Source of the DNA: Rhabditoides inermis
Taxonomy: Eukaryota > Nematoda > Chromadorea > Rhabditida > Rhabditidae
Direction: 5' to 3'
Assembly: GCA_963966185.1 (NCBI GenBank)
Contig: CAWZYM010000004.1
Span: forward strand, 186,001 to 250,000
DNA length: 64,000 nucleotides
Shown here: one piece after another, positions 10,854-20,929 of the stretch
How the letters are laid out: every line of letters begins with the position of its first letter
Numbering within the stretch: the first letter of the stretch is position 1
Program-made: the position numbers and the translations under genes
The notes under the pieces: generated by a model
The model's input: only the letters and a program-made list of their open reading frames with translations
What the model was told of the DNA's origin: nothing
The model's database searches: none

Positions 10854-13807
10854 ATGTCAGGCTTCCTGATCCCGTGCGGCTCGGAGATCATCGCGCGCTG
10901 GTTCCCGGTAGCTGAGAAGAGCACCGCCATGGCCATATTCACCACCGGCAATCAGGTGACGTCATGGTTTAGGTGACGTCACAGTTGTTTACTTGTTTAC
11001 CCTACGTGTTGGGGCATCGATTATGTGAGAACTTTGGAATGGTGTAGTGCCATAGTTGTCTTTTCCTCCTCAGAGTAATAGAGCGCGCATTCCGCGCGCT
11101 GACTTCACGCTGCTTGTTGGCAACTTTCCACTTTCCATTGGAGAATTGAAATTTCCATTGGAAGATTCCAATTTTCCAACGGAAATTTCCAGTTTTACAC
11201 TTTCCATTTCCAATGGAAAAATGGAAATTTCCAATTTTCAACTCGCGCGTTAGTGTAGGATCATTGGAGGTGGCTGTGGCTCGGCGCGGGCTTTTGTCAG
11301 TGTTGAATTGGAGGGAAGGCTACCTGCACCTTCACCCTACGTTTACAGCTGGGCATAGCTGGGCACAGCTGGGCATTACCCCCGATCCGGTGACGTAGCA
11401 GTTGTTTATCTGGGCGACGTCACAGTTGTTTACTTGTTTACCCTGTCATTTACAGCTCGGCATCGCTGTATCGATGTGGCTCACCGCGAAGATGTGTGAG
11501 ATGGAGCTGTTCGGCGGGTGGCCGGTGTCGTTCTACCTGTATGGTGAGAGAGAGGGAGAGGGAGGGAGAGGGGAGAGAGAGAGAGATAGAGAGAGTGAGA
11601 GAGGAAAAAGGAGAGAGAGAGAGTGAGAGAGAGAGAGAGAGTTGCAGGCGTGATCGCCCTTCTCACAACCATCTGGTGGCAGCGCAGCGCCGCGTCGAAG
11701 CCCAGAGAATCCAGAAGCATATCCGCCATTGAACTGGAGCACATTCAAGGGTACAGTCTGCCTCTCTCCCCTCTCTCTTTCTCTCTCTCTCTCCCCTCTC
11801 TCTCCCTACTCCCCTCTCTCTCTCCCTTCTCCCTCCTCTCTCTCTCTGTCTCTCTCTCTCTCCCCTCTCCCCCCTCTCTCTCTAACACCCCTCTTTCAGG
11901 AAGCGCCGCCGCACGCAGTCCATCTCCCTGCCCACACCCTGGAAGAAGGTATATCTGAAAAAAATTGAAAAACAAGTTATCTAAACTTTTCGATTCACGA
12001 GGCACATTCGGTATTTCTTCAAAATCAAGGGTCAGAGCATATTATCGATTTTATCGATTTTATCGATCGCTTTCTCCTTCCAGATGGTGCTCTCCCCCGT
12101 TGTAATCGCTATCTGCCTGTGCTCGTTCGCTCAGTCATTCGTACTGATCTCACTCATCACTTACCTGCCCAAGTACAATCAGATGGCGCTGGGCATGAAT
12201 ATCAACAAGGTGAGAGGGAGGGAGAGAGAGGGAGAGAGAGATAGAGAGAGAGGGAGGGAGAGAGAAACGAGGGGAGAGAGAGAGAACTCCCTTTCAGAAC
12301 GGAGTGATGTCCGCCATCCCGTTTTTTGTGCAAATGATCGGCAAGTTGGTGTTTGGCGTCGTCGCCGATTGGATAAAGTCGAAGCGCATAAGCGCCACTA
12401 TCGTCACTAAGACCGCCAATGCTATCGGTACGTCTCTCTCTTTCTCTCTCTCTCTCCCTCTGTCTTTCTCCCTCTGTCTCTCTCCCTCTCTCTCTCACCC
12501 CTCTCTCTCTCTCCTCTCTCTGTCTGCCCCTTCCTCCCTCCCTCTTTCCCTCTCTCTTCCTCTCCCTCTCTCTGTCTCACCACCCCCCCCCCTCCCTCCA
12601 GCCTCGTTCGGCGCTGCCGTCTGCATCCTCCTCGTGCCGTTCGTCGGCTGCTCGTCTCCGGTTCTCGCCGTCGCACTCATATGCGCCGCGATGGGACTGT
12701 TCAGGTGGGCATAGCTTCTTGTGTTCCTGGTGTTTTTTCACCGTGTCCATGTTACCGTTTATGTTTCCATATTTCTTTCTGCAACGGGACTGTTCAGGTA
12801 GATATTCTTTCATGCTCTCTCCATTTCTCTTGTTTTCTATGTGTTGCTTACCTATCCAATTCCAGCGGCTACGTGCCCGGCTACAACACGAGTCTCGTCT
12901 GCGTCGCGCCACAGGTGAGCAGAGAGAGAGAGAGAGAGAAACGAAAAGTGTATCTTGGAAAAATGATTCGTTTCAGTTCACAGCTGCTCTCTCGGCGTAC
13001 GCGCAGTTCTACTCGCAGCTCGCCAGCGCCGCGTCGCCCCTCCTCGTGGGGGTGATGACACAGAATGTGGGGGGAGAGGGGGTGGATAGAGAGAGGGGGA
13101 GAGAGGGGGGAGAGAAGGAGAGAGAGGGAGAGGGAGGGTGAAAGATAGAGAGAGGGAGAGGGAGAGAGGAGAGAGGGATGAAAAGAGAGAGGGGATAGAG
13201 GGAGGGAAAGAGAGGGAGAGAGGGGGAGAGAGAGTTCTTTCCAGGATACGCTCGCCGAGTGGGACAGCGTGTTCTACATGCTGGCTGGAGTGTTGTTAGT
13301 GTCCGGTGCTGCCTTTCAGGCGTTCGGGCATGGTGGGTGTTTCGTTTTCCTTTTCACTTTCTTTAAAAGCTCTTCGAAAACAGAAGTAGTTTGACGGCGT
13401 TGCAATGATATCACAAACAGTCCGAAGTCGTTTTGGAGTCGTTTCATGAGACTAACCGCTACTTTTTCGCATAGAATAAGTCAAACGTCGGCGTCACAGT
13501 ATCGCGTGCTACCATCTCCTAGCATGTCAGCACAACACAACACTACTGTATAGTCAGAATCAGCGAGTGTGTCTACAGTCCGTCGCACGCGGATTGTGGA
13601 CACGCGACGGAAACTTGGAGGCGCACTGTCACAACGCAACTGCAGGTCGCGCTGAGCGCTGGGGCGAGCCTCCTTCCACCCACTCCTCGACTGCCGGCGA
13701 GAGTGTGACGATGGACGTGGAGAGTGCGCTGCTGCGGTACAACGAGGAGCTGCGCAAGGACAGACTGGATTGTCAGGTGCGTGTATCTCTCTCTCTCTAT
13801 CTCTCTC

Positions 13808-13852
<45 letters not shown>

Positions 13853-14277
13853 CTCTCACCGACTCATTCTCTCAGACACAACTTTTGCTGGCGTAAACCC
13901 TCACAGTCACAAAACGACCACGCAGAACGATCCTCAGAAAGTGCCTTTTTTGTATCGTAACTCATAATGCGACTTTTTGATACGAAATCGAATCGCTCTC
14001 CGGAGCGGTCAGTCTCTTCGGAATCGATTCCGAAGTGTTTCGAAGGGATCGCAAGGCATTCCGAAGTGTTCGGGAGTATTTCGAAGGCAATTCGGAAGTG
14101 TTCTGGGCGCGATTTGCAAGGCGATTCCGAAGTGTTTCGCAGACATTCGGGGGTGTTTCGAAGAGACTGACCGCAACTTTCCAGGTGCCTCGCGTGAAGA
14201 AGGTCTCCTACTCCATGGACGGCGCTGTGCACATGGCGCAGTTGAGACAACTGGAAAATGACGTCATCGCCGATTGA
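7613..14277 (+). CDS. SLC17-type major facilitator (sialin/vesicular anion transporter family)
   Basis: Seventeen exons join in frame to 564 residues: 7613-7664, 9167-9284, 9609-9732, 10012-10118, 10455-10591, 10849-10955, 11456-11543, 11648-11750, 11900-11948, 12084-12209, 12298-12427, 12602-12704, 12866-12914, 12977-13066, 13245-13332, 13646-13776, 14185-14277. Family landmarks are in order: first helix ending SMAVVCMVKP, a long first loop with a glycosylation site (NAT) and an acidic run, mid-protein ELEHIQG at the place of the family EKEYI motif, then PWKKMVLSPVVIAI, LPKYNQMALGMNINKNG and VADWI, and GEWxxVF-like AEWDSVFYML near the end. About twelve membrane segments are expected. SLC17 members move organic anions or phosphate across plasma or vesicle membranes; the substrate cannot be read from sequence. 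The first loop replaces the usual sequence with a very acidic stretch. Several introns are pure microsatellite and several carry copies of exon edges. Confidence 0.85.
8287..8307 (+). CDS. possible alternative first exon of the SLC17-type gene
   Basis: An ATG followed by MRDKTPP and a GTGAGT donor ends in the same phase as the exon at 7613-7664 and resembles its 3' edge (gacaaa..ccgccg before gtgagtt). Spliced to 9167 it would give an alternative short cytoplasmic N-terminus. It could equally be a non-functional copy of the first exon's donor end, as seen at other junctions of this gene. A nearby hydrophobic frame at about 8360-8440 has no clear splice partner. Confidence 0.3.
8777..9190 (+). 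repeat. three intronic copies of the SLC17 exon-2 acceptor region
   Basis: The phrase cagcattgcag|cgctatggtcgctgtc at the true acceptor (AG at 9165-9166) is preceded by similar copies with AG at about 8791, 8945 and 9047. Each copy also has an upstream phrase like gaaactgttcga, so the repeated block is roughly 100-150 nt and includes the intron 3' end and the first exon bases. Confidence 0.75.
9285..9608 (+). repeat. (CT)n-rich intron of SLC17-type gene
   Basis: The intron after exon 2 contains two CT microsatellite blocks (about 9296-9383 and 9466-9502). They are open in several frames but encode only Leu/Ser repeats. Confidence 0.8.
14005..14174 (+). mobile_element. MITE-like element with 16-bp terminal inverted repeats
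   Basis: The last intron of the SLC17-type gene holds a 170-nt element whose ends are exact inverted copies: GCGGTCAGTCTCTTCG on the left and its complement on the right. The interior is a run of degenerate ttccgaagtgtttcgaag units. Its right end stops 10 nt before the exon acceptor at 14184. No transposase is present and no clear target-site duplication is visible. Partial relatives of the terminus occur at about 13447, 47451, 56837, 60284, 61906 and 62295. Confidence 0.65.
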
Positions 14278-14763
14278 TTTGAATTATTGATTTTTTTTAT
14301 TGGCACAGCTCATTTCCACGCTTAGGTTGCAGTGTATTGATTTTTGATTAGTTTGAATTCGGGGGTTTGGAACTACCTTCACAATTGTGTTTTCTTGTCA
14401 TTGTTTATCATTATTTCGCGCTCCTCACCAAAATCTCATACCGTGCCTTATTTATTTCGGTCACATACGCCACATTCCTTGTGAATAAAACGTCGTACTA
14501 TTGTGTAAATGTTTTGTTAGCTACTCGAACCCACCCTTGTGATTGCTCAAAAGATTGACTCGTCGTGTTCCATGAAAACAGTATCGTCCCTCGTTTTGTT
14601 ATTTGACGTCAGCGCCGACTAGTTGGAATCTCTAAACGTTTTCGGATTAGCACGCAAACGTTATATCCGGCTAAATCCCTCCTGCGCTTTGAACAGGTCC
14701 CCTCACCCCCGGGCACTCGGAGCGTGTTTCCGCAATCCCAAAATTGGTGTTTTCTGAACACTG

Positions 14764-14808
<45 letters not shown>

Positions 14809-15073
14809 TCGCACTAGCCCATGTGCTTTACACCCATATTACACTCTACCGTATCTCGGAACATTGGCTTTGGATCGCCTCTGTTCGCCGAGAAATGGTT
14901 CGTTTCAGAGTGCATCAGCGTGAGAAAAAAGTGTTTCTCTCGGCATTGTGTCCATATAAGGGGTTGTAACATCGAGACAGTTTCGATGATCGCTCTCCCT
15001 ATCGGGCGATTGCCCGAAACGGTTTAGCCTGCACCGTACAATGTCAGCACTTTCCCTTGTTGTGTATCTTACA

Positions 15074-15119
<46 letters not shown>

Positions 15120-15277
15120 TCGCAATAGCCGATCGGATGGCATGAATGAATCTAGCAAGTTTGACGCGGTCATCAATCACACCAGCTACACACATACATG
15201 CACGCGCGCCGTGGGCGAAAGTCGGTTTGGTGTACGATGTTACTTTAGCTGTGACTACACCGCTGCACTCTTTCGCC
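14278..15277. promoter_or_regulatory. intergenic region between SLC17-type and PLP-enzyme genes
   Basis: Holds the 3' end of the SLC17-type gene (an AATAAA-containing stretch at about 14482) and (CT)n blocks at about 14766-14802 and 15076-15116. No exon is supported; the right part probably carries the next gene's promoter. Confidence 0.5.
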
Positions 15278-16216
15278 ATGAGACCGCTGCTCGGTGTGCT
15301 GCTATGCGTGCTCGGCGCACGCGCCGCGTCCGTGCGCGGCGCGCAAGTCACGCAGGACGGTGACGTCACGCTGAACAGGCATCTCACCGAAGCGCCGAGT
15401 GATAGGCGCACAGGTATGCGATTTTGTGTATAGTGTGTGAGAGAAAATGAATCATAGAAAGATCGAATGTGTGAACCTACCTACAGGAAGTTTTTAGTTG
15501 TGAAAGAAATGTCCATCGCAGTTCCTGATTACAAAGTGATTTGCAACCAATACACGACCATGGTGTACAATGATGTAACCTGCTGTAACCTGTTACTATT
15601 CTATTGTTATTGTAGCCATACTATTGTAACATGTTACTATTGTAACCTGTTACTATTGTAACCATACTATTGTAAACATGTTCCTATTGGAACCATACTA
15701 TTGGAACCATACTAATGTAATCATACTATTGTAACCAAGCGACATAGACGATCGATAACCTTCTAGAAATATTTCCCCCTTTTTTCTTGTAATACTATAT
15801 TGTACACTTGCCTACCGGTTCATCACTGATCGTGGTCCCGGCTGGTAGGTTTACACTTTCAGTCTGGTGGTAGGGACCGGAACCGAATGTGTACAATGCT
15901 TTTTCAATTCATTACTTCTTTGCATTTCTTGTATAGTTCTATGCTCTCAATAAGTTGCGCGCTGTGGGGTAGATCAGAGGAAGACGGAGAGTCAGCTCTC
16001 GGCAATAGCGCGCAAAACAAGAGAGGCAGACGGCTATGGCACCGTGTTTCGAACTGCAAGCGAGGTAGATCGAAAACTATCGCTCTGGCGCAGAGTATAA
16101 TTGAAACCCGTTCAGACAACCACCAATGGCGGCGCAACGCGATCCGCGAGCTGTGGCGCGAGCGCATCAACATGAAGTACACCCCGCTGTACAAGTACAC
16201 GGTCAGTCTCTCTCTC

Positions 16217-16260
<44 letters not shown>

Positions 16261-17538
16261 CCTCTCAGTCTCAGTCGTTTTCGAAGTAGTTGGAGGGCAT
16301 TCACAAGGAGTTTGAAGTGATTGGAAGGCATTTCTCTATACAAGTACACGGTCAGTGTCCCCTTTTCGTGATCTGAACCTCTTTTCCCTCCGATACAAAT
16401 CTGAGGATGTTTCTGACCTCAGGATTTGAGTCTGTCCGCTACTTGTGTATCAGAAGCTAATTTATGATACAAAACTCAAAACTCGAACTCCTCTATATAA
16501 GTATACGGTCAGTGCCGGTTTTTATCAGTTTGTTTTTCGTTCTTCGAAAACGCGCCGTCCCTGTGCGATCCTTCGGTCACTCATTTCCAAGACACGGTCT
16601 GGTTTCCAAAGTAGTTAAAGTTTGTTTATCAGCAGATTCAAGTTATACAACCGTCGACCTAGCCAATAAGGGGACTGACCTAAAGTTCGAAGTCAAGCAG
16701 TTGTTGGAATCGGTTTGATGTACTTGGGAACCATTTCGGCAGTAGTTTGAAGATACTGACATACTTCTGTCCACCCCTCACTTTTCCCACGCACCCGTGG
16801 TTTTCCACCGCTTGTTGTTCGCGTGGTCATGAATATGGCCGTCGCATTCCACGGGTGACTCGAGAGGGCGCGCAGACCACAACAAAACAAAACACACACC
16901 CGCACACAACCCCCACACATTCCGCGCTGACGCTGACATCAATGCATACCGCGTTCCTTCATGCACAGTACAGTTCTCCTTTACAGTAAGTCGCAGCATA
17001 CTGTAGGGATACTGTATCACTACTATACAGTGCTCCTTTACAGTACCCCGGTCGGTCGGATGTGGAGATTGTGTTCAACAATTCCTTTACAGTATTTAAT
17101 TACAATCTACAGTATACAGTACCCTGTTACAGTACCCCGGTCGGTCGGACGTGGAGATCGTATTCAAGAATGAATCAGCGTCTGTCACCGGGTCTCTCAA
17201 GGTGCGGTTTCTACGAGAACTATTCCGAAGTGTTTCGAAGGAACAGCAAATAGCACAAGGCATTCCGGAGTTCTCGGAAGTAGTCCGAAAATTTTAGAGG
17301 CTATAGTCGAATTGGATCCTATATGCCATCCATGACATTTCACATGTTGTGCAGTTTTGTGCAACACAACGTCTTCAAATATCCAAAACGCTTTCATGAG
17401 AGGAATCGCAAGACAATTTAGGTTTCAAAGACATTTTTTGTTTTGTTTTTAATTAAGTGATCGTAACTTTCAGCATCGCTACGCGTGGGCGCTAGTGATG
17501 TGGGCACTCATCGAAGGACACATCAACCAGAGTGGGGA

Positions 17539-17575
<37 letters not shown>

Positions 17576-18105
17576 CCCTCCCCTCCCCCTTCTCTCTCCC
17601 CCCTCTCCCTCCCTCTCTCTCCCTCTCTTTCCCTCTCTCCCCCCCCCCCTCTCTCTCTCTCATCCCGCCTTCAGACACGACGGTGTTCGAGGCCTCTTCC
17701 GGCAACACCGCGGCCTCTCTTGCATACATGTGCCGGCTGCTCAAGGTGCCGTTCACGGCTGTGGTGGGTTTTTTTATTGTTGGTATTGTATTTATATCAC
17801 TACTCATCGAGAGTATTGTGGTACAAATACGTTTTATTGAATCAAAAACAACATTCAGATCCCATTAGCGGAAAGACATTCTTTGCGTACAACGTACCCG
17901 AGGAACACTGATTGTTTTGCAAGGCATTTCTGAAGTATTTTGGAGAGTCTGATCTCTACCTAACAGTGTCCCGACACGTTGGAAGCAGTGAAGCAGCACC
18001 ACATCGAGGAGTATGGAGCGAGCGTGCACAAGGTGGACATCTCGATGAGGCGAGTCGCTCTATCTCTCCCTCTCTCCCCCTCTCCCTCCCTCCCCTTCTC
18101 TCTCC

Positions 18106-18141
<36 letters not shown>

Positions 18142-18896
18142 CCTCCTCTCTCCAGGCTGAAGACTGCTCGTCGTCTAGCTGAGGAGCACGGCGGCTTCTT
18201 CATGAACCAATTCGGCAACGCCGACAGGGCCGAGGAGTTCCACGAGAGTGGGTTTTATAAATATTTTTTAATACATTATTAATACATTAATACATTTTGA
18301 ATACATTTTTATATATTTGATTACTTTTCTTCGAATTTGATGTGGTACTTTTTTATCTGTATGATAACTTCGTATGATAACCGTGTGGCATCACGGGTCG
18401 TTTTGACTGGGGGGCGGTTCGATAATGTTGATGTTGATCGTCTGCGTGTTGTGTGTTTGTCCTTGCGGTGCCTACTGACGAGACTCCGCCGCACTGTCCT
18501 TACAAATCCAGTCTAGAGTAGGAGTCGAAACTGGTATACTATCATTATTCTTCAATTCATTACATCACAATTCAACTGATACTATTGTTCCGATGGATGC
18601 ATCCTGATCTTGCTCCTTGATGTGATCAAGGAGCAAGAGCAGAAAAAAACCCATCATCGCAAGAACCTCTCCAATGCAGAAACCTGCCCAGAGGCGCACT
18701 TGCACATCACACAAAACTCATTGTGTCGATGATGATATCATAATAAACGTATTGTATTCACTTCCAGGCGGCGGCTTCCCGCTCGAGTCAGTGAACATGT
18801 ACCATGAAATACTCACCCAGCTGGAGGCGGATCCCTTGCAAGCCGCCAAGATACCCCACTACTTTGTCCATGCGGCAGGCACCGGTGAGCGACCCT

Positions 18897-18955
<59 letters not shown>

Positions 18956-19480
18956 GCATTCACTCACTCTCTCCCTATTTACCATATTGCACCGTGCATC
19001 TTTTATACGATAGCCTTATTTGGTCACTTGATCTCGCCAGAGAGACTGCCAGTAGCTGGCGCCGCGAGCACTCTCCAGGACCATCCTGGGAAGGGCCCTC
19101 TCGGTCGAGTAGAGCCCGGCGGGTATGGGGTGGACAGAGGCGTGAGATGATGCAACAAACAAGAAATGATGTATCGATTGACGTGCGAAGTGTTGAAAAG
19201 GATTTGTGAGAGCAATCACAAGCAGTTTAAAGTGGTTTGTGACTATTCGGAAATTCGGAGGTAGGACATTCGATCTAGTCGGTGGGCATTCGACTGACAT
19301 GATTGACAAAATATCGATCGTCAGGCGAAGTATATATTGATTTATCGATTTATCGATCTGCAGGCGGGACGATTTCCTCCGTGGGCCGATACGTGACCAA
19401 GTACAACAAGCCGACGCAAGTGGTCATGGCAGATACGCAGTTCTCCGTCTACTTTGACTACGTCGTCGGGAAAAGGTTAG

Positions 19481-19515
<35 letters not shown>

Positions 19516-20290
19516 TCTTCCCTCTCTCCCGTTCTCCATCACTATTCTAATCAGAATCAAGTTCAAATAGAATACAATCTCATACAGTAGCCAAAGAAGT
19601 CTGAAAACATAATTAAAAAAACTTTATCGAATTATCGAATTATCGATTTTCTAGATTCTCGAACGAGAGCGGCGCTGATCTGTGGGTGCGGCCGGGCATG
19701 GCCGGTATCGGCTATGGACCGATGGGGCCGGTGATTCACGGACAGACGTCGAGGTGGCTTTATCGATTGATTATTGATTGATTCGATTGGTTCAGCCTCA
19801 CTCGCAACGTCATCGACCGGGTGATAAAGGTGCCGGATCTGGCGTCTACTGCTGGAATGAAGGTGAGAGAGAGGGGGGGGGAGGGAAGGAGGAGGAGGAG
19901 AGAGCGGGAGAGAAGAGAGGGAGAGGGAGAGGGAGAAGGAGAAGGGGAGAGAGTGGGAGAGAGAGAGCGAGAGAGAGAGGGAGATTGTTGAAGGTTCTCC
20001 GCGAGCAAGGTATCAACGGAGGCACAAGTTCGGGACTCAACTTTGTGGCTGCACTATCGATAGCGGCACAGACACCGTGAGTCTCTCTCTTTCTCTTTCT
20101 CTTTCTCTCTCTCTCTCTCTTCCCTCTCTCTTCCCTCTCTCTTCCCTCTCTCTTTCCTCCCTCCTCTCTTCATCGCTATCCTACATTGCATCCGAATACA
20201 AAACAGGAGAGTGGCTATACAATGTAATTCTTGAAACCCGCCTTTCCCCGTTCGCACCCGGCGTGCAATTGCGGTATAATTCCATTCTCT

Positions 20291-20332
<42 letters not shown>

Positions 20333-20929
20333 GGCATTCCGCTCATCATCTCGCCGTTGCTTGTTAATGAGATGCCCCTCCCGGGTCGATGTCAGCGCCC
20401 GTAAACTCGCATCGTAAATGTGTTGATTATGGGAGACGCAATTCTGTGTTTTTGCATTTTGACACAGTATTATGCCCCCTCCCCCCGGCTCGCTTCGGTG
20501 CGCCATATGGTCACTCGAGATTGCAGTGAGATAGGGGCATTTGCATATGTGAGTTGACTCGCTAGGGGCCAGCCTGCATAATGCATTCGAGCACACCCTT
20601 GTTTTGCACGAACGGTTGTTTACACGAGTTCTTGGTCCCGCCGGGAAGGTTGCCTGATTCAGGGTGTCGCAGGAGAAGACCACGATAGCGACGATCTTGG
20701 CCGACCCGGCGCACTACTACACCGCCTCTTACTACAACGAGACATGGATCGAGGAGCGATTCGCGCGACACGGCGGGATTACGGTAGCTTTCGTGATACA
20801 GTATGCCTACAGTACTCCTTGTAGGCGTACCACTGCTGGCTGGATGTGGTGCGGAACAGTGTGGCGACGGGCTCGGATCCGCTCGAGGAAGGCCGGCGTT
20901 GCCCCAAAGGCAACCTCTACGCGTCATAG
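15278..20929 (+). CDS. PLP-dependent CBS/cysteine-synthase-family enzyme with signal peptide
   Basis: Fourteen exons give 438 residues: 15278-15413, 16116-16201, 17133-17201, 17474-17531, 17675-17763, 17967-18049, 18156-18247, 18768-18884, 19364-19475, 19655-19753, 19796-19862, 19994-20076, 20663-20783, 20825-20929. Fold-type II PLP motifs are intact and in order: the lysine that should bind PLP in SVTGSLKHRYAW, the SSGNTAAS loop, the phosphate-binding AGTGGTISSVGRY loop, and QGINGGTSSG near the C-terminus. There is no haem-binding N-terminus and no CBS-pair regulatory domain. Instead the protein begins MRPLLGVLLCVLGARAAS, a signal peptide, followed by possible N-glycosylation sites. So it should enter the secretory pathway, unlike the cytosolic enzymes that make cystathionine or cysteine. 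Substrate is unknown. Intron 6 uses a GC donor (AG|GCGAGT at 18050). Confidence 0.85.
15934..16103 (+). repeat. dispersed repeat R1, copy 1
   Basis: About 170 nt, from tagttctatgctctcaataa to ctctggcgcagagtata, recurs at 30345-30517 with only about a dozen differences. It ends 12 nt before the acceptor of exon 2 of the PLP-enzyme gene. It has no long frame. A GTTTCGAACTGC phrase weakly recalls a pol III B box, but no A box or terminal T run supports a SINE. Confidence 0.75.
16338..16512 (+). repeat. two intronic copies of the exon-2 donor region (PLP-enzyme gene)
   Basis: The true exon 2 ends gtacaagtacacg|gtcagt at 16201. Copies ctatacaagtacacggtcagt (about 16336-16356) and ctatataagtatacggtcagt (about 16492-16512) lie in the following intron, about 150 nt apart, each keeping the GTCAGT donor. 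Confidence 0.8.
17037..17085 (+). repeat. intronic copy of the exon-3 acceptor region (PLP-enzyme gene)
   Basis: The sequence tttacagtaccccggtcggtcgg..gtggagattgtgttcaa precedes, by 91 nt, the true exon 3 start (AG at 17131-17132) with the same phrase and a few substitutions. The copy also keeps the acceptor AG. Confidence 0.85.
18590..18740 (+). repeat. dispersed repeat R2, copy 1
   Basis: A block around gaacctctccaat..gcgcacttgcaca recurs in degenerate form at about 38740-38820, in an intron of another gene. Identity is patchy, so the boundaries are approximate. Confidence 0.4.

Noticed and set aside
17857..17930. Extra exon of the PLP enzyme starting after TTCAG at 17857
   Set aside because: It would break frame and insert a sequence not matching the family. 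The join 17763 to 17967 keeps frame and similarity.
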